A stretch of DNA of 64,000 bases from DASQZT01 sp035638575 (lineage in GTDB: Bacteria; Acidobacteriota; Terriglobia; Bryobacterales; Bryobacteraceae). The notes below the pieces were generated by a model that had not been told where the DNA came from, did not search any database, and saw only the letters and a program-made list of their open reading frames with translations. The stretch spans positions 62,001 to 126,000 of the forward strand of contig DASQZT010000132.1 in assembly GCA_035638575.1 (NCBI GenBank). Reading direction: 5' to 3'. A program made the position numbers and the translations under genes. Positions within the stretch are counted from its first letter, which is position 1, and each line of letters begins with the position of its first letter. Positions 9,570-19,914 of this stretch are shown piece after piece.

Positions 9570-10748
9570 CTAGTGTTTCGCCAGCTCGGCCTGAAGCTGG
9601 CGGTAGGCCGTCTCTTCGTAGTTGGTCTTGAGGCGCTCGCGTGTTTCCGTTTTCGGGTCGCCCGGCCGCGGCCCTGCTCCCATCAGGGCGCGGCCCAGCA
9701 GGGTGGTGGCTTCGGCATCGCCGGGGCTGCGCGCCAGCACCTCGCGGAAGCTGGCGGCCGCCGCCGGGTATTGGCCGGAGCGCCAGAGCGTGTAGCCCAG
9801 GTTGAAGTGATAGTCGGGGTCGGCGCTGTCGCCTTCGAGGGCCTTCTGGAAACTGGCGATGGCGGCGGCGGGGTCGGCGCCGCGGGCCTGGACCGCGCCC
9901 AGATCGTTGTAGACCTCGTTCAAAGGCACGCTCGCCGCAACCACCTGGAAGGCCTGTTCGGCGCCGGGGAAGTCCCCGTTGTAGTAGCGCGAGAGCCCCA
10001 GGAAGAACTGCGCCTCGAGATAGTGGGGGTCGGTGCGCGCCACGCGCTCCAGCCAACCGGCGGCGACCTTATAGTCCTTTTTTTCCCAATAGGTTTTGCC
10101 GAGCTGGAAGCAGGGCTGCGAGTAGTGGTCGTCGAGCCGCGCCGCCTGGGTGAAGAAGCGGTGGCGCTGATCGGGCGCCGTGGACATCAACCCGCGGATG
10201 TAACTTTCCACGGCGTCGATGCGCACCCGCGGGCGGGCCTTCAGGAAGTCCTGCTCGGCGGGCGCCCCTTTGGGGTTGAGCGACTCCAGCACCTGCCAGC
10301 CCAGGTGCACCTCCAGCGCCGCAAGGTCCTCGAGCGCGCCCACCTCTTCGAACGGGGCGCCCTGGCGCGTGTGCTTCAGGTCGAGGATGCGGGCGAGGAT
10401 GCGCAGCGAGGACTTGGCCGGGTCCTTCCCGGCTTCGGCCGGCAGCACCTCGTAATAGCCGTAAATGAGGTTTGAGGCGTCGAGCGATTCGCCGATCTTG
10501 ATTACGGAGGCATGCGTCAGCTCGGCTCCGGGACGCAGCGACAGGCGCCGGTAGACCTCCAGGCGGTCCTCGCGGTCGAGCACCAGCAGCCCTTCCGAGA
10601 CCAGGGAGTCCCGCACGCTTTCCGCGATGCTTTCGCCGATCCATCCGAGGTTGGCGGCCTTGGAATGGTTGAAAAAGGGAAGAACCAGGGCCGTATCGGC
10701 GCGGATCGAGCCGCCGAGGAGCGCGGTCAGGATCAATAACTTCCGCAT
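9570..10748 (-). CDS. Exported TPR-repeat protein
   Basis: A 392-residue protein with a signal peptide (MRKLLILTALLGGSIRADT), an N-terminal domain of about 150 residues that looks like the FlgO/TolB-type alpha/beta module (ALVLPFFNHS...IGESIAESVRD), then at least four TPR-like repeats (for example HYSQPCFQLGKTYWEKKDYK, PDYHFNLGYTLWRSGQY). Probably a periplasmic scaffold. It is divergent from the membrane-protein/Tad operon by only 76 bp, so a link to pilus assembly is possible but unproven. Confidence 0.75.
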   Translation of the reverse strand: MRKLLILTALLGGSIRADTALVLPFFNHSKAANLGWIGESIAESVRDSLVSEGLLVLDREDRLEVYRRLSLRPGAELTHASVIKIGESLDASNLIYGYYEVLPAEAGKDPAKSSLRILARILDLKHTRQGAPFEEVGALEDLAALEVHLGWQVLESLNPKGAPAEQDFLKARPRVRIDAVESYIRGLMSTAPDQRHRFFTQAARLDDHYSQPCFQLGKTYWEKKDYKVAAGWLERVARTDPHYLEAQFFLGLSRYYNGDFPGAEQAFQVVAASVPLNEVYNDLGAVQARGADPAAAIASFQKALEGDSADPDYHFNLGYTLWRSGQYPAAAASFREVLARSPGDAEATTLLGRALMGAGPRPGDPKTETRERLKTNYEETAYRQLQAELAKH

Positions 10749-10824
10749 CTTCTCTTAGTTTATCAGCGGGTTCGTCTGACCGGGCTAAAGCTCCGCCCAA
10801 AGCGGCCGATATAGGGAACAGACC

Positions 10825-12453
10825 ATGCCGAGCGCATCCGCCTACACGTCGGGCCGGCCTTTCGGGCGCGCCGGTGCTCTGCTGGCGCCGTCGCTGGCGG
10901 ACCTGTTCGTGGCGATTCTGCTGGCGGCCGAGTTTGGCCAACCGGCCTCGTGGCTGGCGCTGCTCTCCGATGGCGATACCGGGTGGCACATCCGCACGGG
11001 CGACTTCATTCTCCGCAGCGGCGCCGTCCCGCTGCGCGACCTGTTCTCCTTCTCGCGCCCGGATCAGCCCTGGTACGCCTGGGAATGGCTCGCGGATGTG
11101 ATTTTTGCGCTGCTCCACCGCTGGCACGGGCTGGAGGCCGTGGCGGTCTTCACCGCGATCGTGCTCTCGGCGACCGGGGCAATCCTGCTGATGTGGCTGT
11201 TGCGGCGCGGCGCGGGGTTGTGGATCGCGGTGGCGGTGGTGCTGGCCGCCGTCAGCGCCTCGACCGTGCACCACCTGGCGCGGCCGCACATGTTTTCCCC
11301 GCTGTTCCTGACGCTCGCGTTGTGGCTGCTGGATGAGGACCGCCGCTCGCCGGGCGCCCGGGTGTGGGTTCTGGCGCCGATGTCGGCGCTGTGGGCCAAC
11401 CTGCACGGAGGATTCGTCTGCGGGTTGGCGGTCGTGGCCATGCTGGCGGCCATCCGCGGCGCGGAGCGGAAATGGGCGGCGGCGCGGCGCTACGGCGCAC
11501 TGGCGGCCTGGTGTTCGGCTGCGACCCTGGTGAACCCGTACGGCTGGCACTTGCACCAGCACATCCTGAAGTACCTCGGCTCCTCCTGGATCCTCAACAA
11601 TGTGCAGGAGTTTCAATCGCCGCAGATTCGCTCGGAGAGCATGCTGGTCTTCGCCGCGTTGCTGCTTCTGGGCACGGCGCTGGCATCGCGGGCTTTTGCG
11701 CGCGGCCAGTGGTTTGAAGGGGCCCTGGTGATGGCTTGGGGCTTCGCCGCGCTCCGGTCGGCGCGGCACGTTCCGCTCTTCGCGGTGGCGGCGGCGCCGC
11801 TGATCGCGTCGGAATGCGCGGACTCGTGGGCCCGGGCGGCCGGGAGCCGGCCGGCGCGTTCCGCCATCCGGGTCTGGTGGGTCCTGTCGCAGGAACTGGG
11901 CCGGTCGCGGCGGGTGAGCCCGTGGAGCGCGGTGTTCGCGGCGGTAGTGCTCCTGGCGGTGCTGCCGCGCGGCGGGCTGGCGGATTTTCCCGCGGCGCGG
12001 TTTCCGGTTTCGGCCGTAGCGCGCAACCGGGATCTTCTCGAGCCGGACGGCGCCATGCCGCACATCCTGACTTCGGATCAGTGGGCCGACTATCTCATTT
12101 TTCACCTTTACCCCCGGCAGCGGGTGTTCTTCGACGGGCGCAGCGATTTTTACGGTCCGGGGGTGGGCGGCGACTACCAGGCGCTGCTGGCGGTAGGCCC
12201 CCGGTGGCGGAGCGCGCTGGACCGCTATGGCTTTGAGATCGCGCTGCTTCCGCTCGACTGGCCGCTGGGCGTGGTGCTCGAAGGCGACCCCGGCTGGCGG
12301 GTGGCCGACCGCGATGCGGTCTCGGTCCTGCTGATCCGACGTGACCCGGGTGTAAAGGAAAACGGCGAAACCGCCGATCGTGGTTTCGTAGGTGAATATG
12401 GACGCGAGGACATTCGTGGCCCTGACTCTGGGGTGCATCGCGGCGGTGGATGA
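10825..12453 (+). CDS. Polytopic membrane protein, dolichol-mannosyltransferase-like architecture
   Basis: A 542-residue integral membrane protein of unknown function. After an N-terminal hydrophobic segment comes a conserved-looking loop (DGDTGWHIRTGDFILRSG, WYAWEWLADVIF), then about eight to ten membrane helices, and a soluble C-terminal domain of roughly 130 residues (DQWADYLIFHLYPRQRVFFDGR). The acidic motif in the first loop followed by many helices recalls GT-C glycosyltransferases, but no family residue proves it. Its 3' end overlaps the prepilin peptidase gene by 56 bp, so the two are probably coupled. Confidence 0.7.
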   Translation: MPSASAYTSGRPFGRAGALLAPSLADLFVAILLAAEFGQPASWLALLSDGDTGWHIRTGDFILRSGAVPLRDLFSFSRPDQPWYAWEWLADVIFALLHRWHGLEAVAVFTAIVLSATGAILLMWLLRRGAGLWIAVAVVLAAVSASTVHHLARPHMFSPLFLTLALWLLDEDRRSPGARVWVLAPMSALWANLHGGFVCGLAVVAMLAAIRGAERKWAAARRYGALAAWCSAATLVNPYGWHLHQHILKYLGSSWILNNVQEFQSPQIRSESMLVFAALLLLGTALASRAFARGQWFEGALVMAWGFAALRSARHVPLFAVAAAPLIASECADSWARAAGSRPARSAIRVWWVLSQELGRSRRVSPWSAVFAAVVLLAVLPRGGLADFPAARFPVSAVARNRDLLEPDGAMPHILTSDQWADYLIFHLYPRQRVFFDGRSDFYGPGVGGDYQALLAVGPRWRSALDRYGFEIALLPLDWPLGVVLEGDPGWRVADRDAVSVLLIRRDPGVKENGETADRGFVGEYGREDIRGPDSGVHRGGG

Positions 12454-12817
12454 CCTGCGCCGCCGGGTCATCTCCAATTGGATCAGTCTCGGCGCGATCG
12501 CGGCCGGCCTGATCTGGCATACGGTCCAGCGCGGGTGGACCGGGCTGGCGGCCGCAGCCGGCGGAGCGGCGCTGGGGTTTGCGGTGTTTCTGGTCTTCTA
12601 TTGTCTCGGCGGCATGGGAGGCGGCGATCTCAAGCTCATGGCGGCATTCGGCGCACTGCTGGGACCGCAGGGAATTCTGCTGGCCGCCCTGCTGGCCAGC
12701 ATCATCGGAGGTTTGATGGCCGCGGCCAGCCTGATCGGGGACCGGCGCCGGCGAGCCATTCCATACGCCCCCGCGATCGTGCTGGGCGCGTGGCTGGCGC
12801 TGCTGGCGGGGAGGTAA
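12398..12817 (+). CDS. Prepilin peptidase, CpaA/TadV type (A24)
   Basis: A 139-residue short-form prepilin peptidase of the Tad/Flp system, an inner-membrane aspartyl protease that cleaves the pilin leader. The two catalytic aspartates are visible: the D18/D19 pair in AAVDDLRRRVIS and D77 in the GxGD-type motif GGMGGGDLKL. It lacks the N-methyltransferase domain of PilD, as expected for CpaA. A GTG two codons upstream (12392) is an alternative start; ribosome-binding signals are weak at both. First recognisable gene of the tad operon. Confidence 0.88.
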   Translation: MDARTFVALTLGCIAAVDDLRRRVISNWISLGAIAAGLIWHTVQRGWTGLAAAAGGAALGFAVFLVFYCLGGMGGGDLKLMAAFGALLGPQGILLAALLASIIGGLMAAASLIGDRRRRAIPYAPAIVLGAWLALLAGR

Positions 12818-12820
12818 ACC

Positions 12821-13717
12821 ATGCGGATCGATCGAAGATTCGGCATCGTGGTGGGCTGCAGCCTTTTGTGGGCGCTGCTGGTCGCCACCGTTTTCTATCG
12901 CGTTACCGCGCACGCCGGTGGACGGCGGGGCGAGCCCGGCAAGCCCCTGGTCGTGGCGGCTCTGGCACTGCCGCTGGGCGTGGTGATTGGTCCGGAGTCC
13001 GTGAAGCTCACCGAGGTCCCGGAGAGCCTCTTTCCCAAGGGCGGTTTCTCGCGCAAGGAAGATGTCCTGGAACGGCCAGTGGTGAGCCCCATCGAAGCCG
13101 ATGAGCCGGTGGTGGAGGCTCGCATCGCCGCCAAAGGCAGCGGGGTCGGGCTGGGGCCCATGATCCCGCCGGGAATGCGCGCCATTTCGGTTCGGGTGAA
13201 TGACGTGGTGGGGGTGGCGGGGTTCGTGCTGCCGGGTATGCGGGTAGACGTGCTGGTGACCGGGCACCCGCCGGGCCGGGACGATACGGTCACGACTACG
13301 GTCCTGCAGAACGTGCCCGTGCTTTCCGCGGGGCAGACCATCCAGTCGGACGGGAAAGGACAGCCGGTCAACGCCGCGGTGGTGACCCTGCTGGTGACGC
13401 CCGCCCAGGCCGAGTCGGTGACGCTGGCCAACAGCGAGGGCCACATTCAGCTTGTCCTGCGCAATTCGACGGACCGGCAGGTGACGCCGACCCAGGGCCG
13501 CCAGTTGCGCGAACTCTACGCTATTGAGCGGCTCGCGGCGCCGCCGGCCGCCAGCCAGGCTCCGGCGCCCCGCAAGCCGCCCACGAGCCCCCGGATCCCC
13601 GCGCCGCCGGAGGTGAAGCCGGCTCCGGTCCTGGTGCAAACCGCCGACGACGTGATCATGATTCGCGGCAACCAGAAGAGTGTGGAACAGGCAGTATCGA
13701 GAACGGGGACGCGATGA
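12821..13717 (+). CDS. cpaB: Flp pilus assembly protein CpaB/RcpC
   Basis: A 298-residue periplasmic Tad assembly factor. It has one N-terminal membrane anchor (VVGCSLLWALLVATVFY), a SAF-like domain (VVAALALPLGVVIGPESVKL), the RcpC/CpaB core (VNDVVGVAGFVLPGMRVDVLVTG is the characteristic segment) and a proline-rich C-terminal tail. CpaB stabilises the outer-membrane secretin. Its end overlaps the secretin start by 4 bp and it begins 3 bp after the peptidase stop, which indicates one polycistronic message. Confidence 0.92.
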   Translation: MRIDRRFGIVVGCSLLWALLVATVFYRVTAHAGGRRGEPGKPLVVAALALPLGVVIGPESVKLTEVPESLFPKGGFSRKEDVLERPVVSPIEADEPVVEARIAAKGSGVGLGPMIPPGMRAISVRVNDVVGVAGFVLPGMRVDVLVTGHPPGRDDTVTTTVLQNVPVLSAGQTIQSDGKGQPVNAAVVTLLVTPAQAESVTLANSEGHIQLVLRNSTDRQVTPTQGRQLRELYAIERLAAPPAASQAPAPRKPPTSPRIPAPPEVKPAPVLVQTADDVIMIRGNQKSVEQAVSRTGTR

Positions 13718-15026
13718 GATTTCCTGGTCGAACGATCGGGCCGTGGGTCCTGCTATGGGCCTTCGGCGCTCCGGGAGCGCCTCTCGAGACACCGCCGCAG
13801 AAGACCGTGGAAATGACGGTCGCGGTGGGTAAGGGCGTGGTGATCGACTGCCCCGACGGCATCATACGGGTCGCCACCAGCAGTCCCGAGATCGTGGACG
13901 CCGTTACGGCCACCGGCCACGAGATCCTGTTTCACGCCAAGGCCCTGGGGCAGAGCACGCTGTTCGTCTGGTCGAAGACGGGCGAACGCACCATATACGA
14001 GGTCACGGTCGAGCCCAACCTCGAGCCGTTCCGCAAACTGGTTCGAGACACGTTTCCAGGAGAAGAAATCGATGTCCGCGCCTCGCGCGAGTCTCTGTCC
14101 CTGGTGGGGAAGGCCAGCAGCCAGGCCGTCGCCGACCGGGCGCTGGCGCTGGTGGCCGCCTCGGTCAAAGGGGCCGTCAGCAACATCGTGGTGGCGCCCC
14201 CGCCGGTGGAGAAGCAGGTGGTGGTGCACGTGAAGTTCGCCGAGCTGAGCCGCACGGCGGACGCGGAGTTCGGGGTCAATCTGCTCTCCACGGGAGCGCT
14301 CAACACGACGGGCCGGATCAGCACCGGACAGTTTCCGTCGGGCGGCGTGGCGCAGGTGGGCGCGGCGGGCGCCAGTCCCTTCTCGCTCTCCGACATGCTG
14401 AACATCTTTGCTTTCCGGCCGGATCTGAATCTGGGGGCTCTGATCAAAGACCTGCAATCGCGCGGCCTGTTGCAGATCCTGGCCGAACCGAACCTGGTGG
14501 CGGCCAACGGAAAGGAAGCCAGTTTTCTGGCGGGCGGCGAATTTCCCATCCCGGTCGCCCAGAACGGCGCCACCTCCGGCGCCATTTCGGTGATCTTCCG
14601 CGAATACGGCATCCGGCTTTCCTTCCTGCCGCAGGTCACCCCGCACGGCACCATCCGGCTGCACGTGAAACCGGAAGTTTCCACCATCGACTCCGCCAAC
14701 GGCGTCACGATCTCGGGAATCAACATTCCGGCGCTCACCACGCGCCGCATGGAAACCGATATCGAGCTGGGCGAAGGCCAGAGCTTCGCCATCGGAGGGC
14801 TGATCGACGACCGGGTAATCGAAAACCTCTCGAGCGTGCCCGGGTTGGCCCACATCCCGCTTCTGGGGGCGCTGTTCAAGAGCCGGTCGGTCACCAAGTC
14901 GAAGACCGAGCTGGTGGTCGTGGTAACGCCCGAAACGGCCATGCCGGTCGTGGGCCCGGCGCCCGTGCCCAAGATGCCGCTCCCGTTCCTGGAACCGCCG
15001 GCGGAGGAGAACAAGGCCAAACAACC

Positions 15027-15030
<4 letters not shown>
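13714..15030 (+). CDS. cpaC: Tad/Flp pilus secretin CpaC/RcpA
   Basis: A 438-residue outer-membrane secretin with signal peptide. The N-terminal pilus/N0 domain (VAVGKGVVIDCPDGIIRVATSSPEIVD..., ending in TIYEVTVEPN) is followed by a BON-like/N1 segment and the C-terminal secretin domain (LQILAEPNLVAANGKEASFLAGGEFPIPV, then LTTRRMETDIELGEGQSFAIGGL). This forms the channel for the Flp fibre. Overlaps both neighbours by 4 bp. Confidence 0.95.
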
Positions 15031-16390
<1,360 letters not shown>

Positions 16391-16394
<4 letters not shown>

Positions 16395-17359
16395 GCTTCC
16401 CGGTTTTCCTTCTGGCCTTCCTCACGAGCATCGTCACGTATGTGCTGGCCGGCGCCTTGTCGGATCGCCGCGTGCGCCTGGAGACGTTGCGCCGCCTCAC
16501 GGGGAGAGAGCCCGCCATGGCGGCGGCGCACCGCGCGCAGCCGGTCCTGATGCGCATGGCGGACGACGTTCGGGGCCGCCTGGCAACCCGGCTGCTGGAG
16601 TGCATCCGGCTCAAGCAGGCGGCCGAGCGGCTGCTGGAGACCGCCGGGCTCAAGTGGGGAGCCGTGGGTTTGACCCATCGCTCGGTGGGAGCGTTCCTGG
16701 CGGCGTTCGCACTCGTCACGCTGCTGACCCAAAATCGCCAGCCCGCCGTGGCCATAGGGTGCGGAGCGCTGGGCGCCTGGATGCCGTTGTTTTATGTCCG
16801 GCGCACGGCGCGGAACCGCGTGCGCAAGTTCGAAGAGCTGTTCCCCGACTGCCTGGAGTTCATCTCGCGCTCCATGCGCGCGGGCCATGCCTTCTCGGTG
16901 TCGCTCGAAATGGTCCATCGCGAATTCAGCGAGCCGCTGGCCACCGAGTTCCGCCGCACGTTCGAAGAGCAGAACCTGGGCCAGCCGCTGGAGATCGTGC
17001 TGAAGAAGTTCTCGCAGCGCATCCCTTCCATGGACGTGCAGTTCTTCGTGTCGGCGGTCCTGCTGCAGAAGCGCACCGGCGGCAACCTGGCGGAACTGCT
17101 CGACAAGCTGGCGCATATCATCCGGGAGCGTTTCAAGCTGCGTGCCCGCGTGCGCGCGATCAGCGCCCAGGGCCTGATGTCCGGCCGGATTCTGGCGGCC
17201 ATCCCCCTGGCGGTGGCCGGGCTGATGTTTGTGGTCAACCCGCAATACGCCATGTTTTTCATCGACGACCCGATGGGGCACGAACTGGTGGCCGGCGCGC
17301 TGGGCCTGCTGGCGGCCGGCTATCTGATCATCCGCAAGATCGTCGTGATCGAGGTGTAA
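16391..17359 (+). CDS. tadB: Tad pilus inner-membrane platform protein TadB
   Basis: A 322-residue type II secretion F-domain protein. An N-terminal membrane helix (FLLAFLTSIVTYVLAGAL), a cytoplasmic segment and a second helix pair precede the T2SSF domain (FEELFPDCLEFISRSMRAGHAF, LVQKRTGGN-like VLLQKRTGGNLAELLDKLA), ending with two more helices. TadB and TadC together form the platform on which CpaF acts. Confidence 0.95.
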
Positions 17360-17360
17360 T

Positions 17361-18272
17361 TTGCTGGCAGCGATTGTGGTCTTCGTTTCCGTCGCAGCCG
17401 TGACGCTGTTCCTGGGGCTGTGGGTATCGGACGGGAGGGCGCGCGCCGTGGAGCGGATCGCCCCTCGGAACCAGACCGTGGTTCCTTTCCTGCCATCGCC
17501 CAGCCTGATCTGGCACGAGTTGGTGCTGCGCGTGGGCTCGTGGGTCCCGGCATCGCCCAAGGATCTGCCGCGGCTGAAGCGCCTGCTGGTCCGCGCGGGG
17601 TTTCGGGATCCGGGTGCGGCGCGCACCTTCGGCGGCATCCGCGCGGTGTTGGCGGTGGGCTTCTTCGGCGCCGGCGTCCTGGCCGGCGCGCGCACCCATG
17701 CCTCGATAGGCAACCTGCTGGCGCTGTACGGCGGCGGCGGCCTCATGGGCTACATGGCGCCCATGAACTACCTGCTGTTTCGCATCCGGCGGCGAAAGCG
17801 CGCCATCGAACGGGGGCTTCCCAACGCGCTGGACCTGATGGTGGTGTGCGTGGAATCGGGCCTGGGACTCGACCAGACCACCATACAGGTCGCCAAAGAG
17901 CTGCAGTTCGCCTACCCGGAGATTTGCGACGAATTCACGGTGAAGAATCTCGAAATGCGCGCCGGCAAGCGCCGCGCCGAGGCGCTTCACAATCTGGCCG
18001 AGCGCACCGGGGTGGACGAGCTGAAAAAGCTGGTGGCGGTGCTGATCCAGACGGACCGTTTCGGCACCAGCATCGCGCAAAGCCTTCGCGGGCACTCCGA
18101 CTACATGCGGGTGATGGCGCGGCAGCGGGCCGAGGAGCGCGCCGCCAAGCTGGCGGTCAAACTGGTTTTTCCGATTTTCTTTTGTGTTCTGCCGTCGCTG
18201 TTCGTGGTGACGGTGGGCCCCGTACTGACGCGTCTGATACGGGATCTTCTGCCCGCGATCGAAAACATGTAA
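17361..18272 (+). CDS. tadC: Tad pilus inner-membrane platform protein TadC
   Basis: A 303-residue second T2SSF-domain platform protein. Membrane helices flank the domain that contains ALDLMVVCVESGLGLDQTT and LIQTDRFGTSIAQSLRGHSD, both TadC hallmarks. The start is a TTG one base after the tadB stop; no ATG or GTG is available nearby in frame. It is the last recognised tad gene; TadZ/CpaE, TadD, TadE/F/G and a Flp pilin are absent from this operon. Confidence 0.93.
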   Translation: MLAAIVVFVSVAAVTLFLGLWVSDGRARAVERIAPRNQTVVPFLPSPSLIWHELVLRVGSWVPASPKDLPRLKRLLVRAGFRDPGAARTFGGIRAVLAVGFFGAGVLAGARTHASIGNLLALYGGGGLMGYMAPMNYLLFRIRRRKRAIERGLPNALDLMVVCVESGLGLDQTTIQVAKELQFAYPEICDEFTVKNLEMRAGKRRAEALHNLAERTGVDELKKLVAVLIQTDRFGTSIAQSLRGHSDYMRVMARQRAEERAAKLAVKLVFPIFFCVLPSLFVVTVGPVLTRLIRDLLPAIENM

Positions 18273-18310
18273 ACGGCCGATAAGGTGAGACAGGAAAGGA
18301 GTGTTTCGAA

Positions 18311-18406
18311 ATGGATAGTACGATGCTTCGCGTGATCTGCGCCGTGGTGGCGGTGGCTTTCGGCGTGTTGATTTTTTTGCGGCGGCGCAGCCGGAGTGCC
18401 GAATAG
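18311..18406 (+). CDS. 31-residue single-helix membrane peptide downstream of tadC
   Basis: A very short gene. The product starts MDSTMLRVICAVVAVAFG, continues with LIFL, and ends RRRSRSAE: one hydrophobic helix followed by a positively charged tail. AAGGAG lies about 8 nt before the ATG, and the gene is 38 bp after tadC on the same strand. Flp pilins are usually 50-80 residues with a cleavable leader and a Glu/Tyr pair, so this is not an obvious pilin. It may be a small accessory of the pilus platform; function unknown. Confidence 0.55.
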   Translation: MDSTMLRVICAVVAVAFGVLIFLRRRSRSAE

Positions 18407-18420
18407 CCGGGGTGCGCCGG

Positions 18421-18448
18421 GGGGAAGGGCGTTCCGCGCTCCTTCCCC
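18421..18448 (+). terminator. Hairpin after the tad operon, possible terminator
   Basis: GGGGAAGG (18421-18428) pairs perfectly with CCTTCCCC (18441-18448) around a 12-nt loop. There is no T-run, so it may be a weak terminator or a 3'-end stabiliser separating the tad operon from the DUF1501 operon. Confidence 0.4.
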
Positions 18449-18513
18449 AAGCACCTGACCAGCGAGACGGCCGCGGACGCCTCGCCACCAGCCACCTCGA
18501 TCCCCATCGGTGA

Positions 18514-18519
18514 TAGAAT
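18514..18519 (+). promoter_or_regulatory. Candidate -10 (TAGAAT) for the DUF1501 operon
   Basis: TAGAAT lies 25 bp before the GTG start at 18544, with a strong GGAGGGG ribosome-binding site between them. No good -35 is visible. Confidence 0.35.
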
Positions 18520-18543
18520 CAGACGACCGGGGAGGGGATCGAT

Positions 18544-19914
18544 GTGTTTCGTCTGGACGCGGACCGGCCGGTAGAATTCTGCGATGGCTTGCGGCGGCGC
18601 GATTTTCTCCACGCCGGCGCGCTGGCCACGCTGGGCTTGAGCCTCACGGACTGGTTCGCGCTGCGTGCCCTGGGCGCGGCCGACACCTCGGGCGTCAACT
18701 GCATCCTGCTGATGCTCATCGGGGGGCCGTCCCAGCTCGACACCTTCGACATGAAGCCGGACGCGCCGGTGGAGATCCGCGGGCCCTACAAGCCCATCAA
18801 AACCAACGTCGCGGGCATCGAGATTTCCGAGAATTTCCCGCGCACCGCCAGGCAGGCGGACAAGTTTTCGCTGATCCGCGGCGTCTACCACACCGCCGCC
18901 GCGGTCCACGATACGGGCCACCAGATGATGCAGACCGGGCGCCTGTTTCAGGGCGGCATCGAGCATCCGCACGTGGGCTGCGTGCTCTGCAAGCTCAAGG
19001 GGCCCAAGGGCGACGTCCCGGCCCACGTGCTGCTGCCGCGGCCCATCGGCAATACCGGCGGGAATATGCCGCACGGGCAGACCGCCGGCTACCTCGGCAA
19101 GGCTTACGATCCGTTTGTATTGAACGCCGACCCGTCCGACCCGAATTTCCGGGTGCCGGACATGCTGCCGCCGGATTACCTGACGCCGCTGCGCGTCGAC
19201 CGCCGGCGCAACTGGCGCGACCTCGTGGATAAGTCGGTCAGCGAATTCGAAACGTCGGCGGACGCGCGCCTGCTGGATTCCACCTTTCACCAGGCTTACA
19301 CGCTCATGTCGTCGCAAAAGGCCCGCGAGGCGTTCGAACTGCATCGCGAGCCGGAAGCGGTGCGCGAGAAGTACGGTATGAACCGCTTCGGCCAGAGCTG
19401 CCTGCTGGCGCGCCGCCTGATCGAAGCGGGCGTGCGCTTCGTCACGGTGAACATGTTCGAAACGGTGTTCGACGAGATCACCTGGGACATCCACGGCTCC
19501 AAGCCGTTCAGCCCGATCAGCTGCTATCGCGACCTGGTGGGCCCCATGTTCGACATGGCCTACGCATCGCTGCTCCTGGAACTCTCCGAGCGCGGTTTGC
19601 TGAGCAACACCATGGTGGTGGCCACCGGCGAATTCGGCCGCACTCCCAAGATCAACCCGGCCGGCGGGCGCGACCACTGGCCGCAGTGCTGGACCATGTT
19701 GATGGGCGGCGGTCCCCTCAAAGGCGGAACGGTCGTGGGGTCGTCGGACGAAATCGCCGCGGCGCCCAAGGATCGCCCGGTGACCCCGGCGCAGGTCGCG
19801 GCCACCATCTACCGCGGGCTCGGCATCGACCTGCAAGTCGAACTGCCGGGCGCGCAGGGCCGCCCGATTCCGCTGGTCGATCGCGGCACCGAACCGATTC
19901 GGGAGTTGCTGTGA
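18544..19914 (+). CDS. DUF1501-family exported protein (Tat signal)
   Basis: A 456-residue DUF1501 protein, a family with an alkaline-phosphatase/sulfatase-like fold common in Planctomycetes and Acidobacteria and usually encoded beside DUF1549/DUF1553 proteins. The N-terminus has a twin-arginine signal (RRRDFLHAGALATLGLSL). Family segments seen: NCILLMLIGGPSQLDTFDMKPDAP, and near the end VVATGEFGRTPKINPAGGRDHW. The GTG start has GGAGGGG 5 nt upstream. Its stop overlaps the next start (GTGA), so the operon is translationally coupled. Exact biochemical role unknown. Confidence 0.93.
   Translation: MFRLDADRPVEFCDGLRRRDFLHAGALATLGLSLTDWFALRALGAADTSGVNCILLMLIGGPSQLDTFDMKPDAPVEIRGPYKPIKTNVAGIEISENFPRTARQADKFSLIRGVYHTAAAVHDTGHQMMQTGRLFQGGIEHPHVGCVLCKLKGPKGDVPAHVLLPRPIGNTGGNMPHGQTAGYLGKAYDPFVLNADPSDPNFRVPDMLPPDYLTPLRVDRRRNWRDLVDKSVSEFETSADARLLDSTFHQAYTLMSSQKAREAFELHREPEAVREKYGMNRFGQSCLLARRLIEAGVRFVTVNMFETVFDEITWDIHGSKPFSPISCYRDLVGPMFDMAYASLLLELSERGLLSNTMVVATGEFGRTPKINPAGGRDHWPQCWTMLMGGGPLKGGTVVGSSDEIAAAPKDRPVTPAQVAATIYRGLGIDLQVELPGAQGRPIPLVDRGTEPIRELL

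Noticed and set aside
10069..12477. An 802-codon open frame on the minus strand across the TPR and membrane-protein genes
   Set aside because: It is antisense to two genes with clear domains and is Arg/Pro/His-rich with no family motif, a usual high-G+C shadow.
19686..19910. In-frame N-terminal extension of the DUF1549/1553 gene
   Set aside because: It lies within DUF1501 in another frame, while the GTG at 19911 gives a signal peptide directly.
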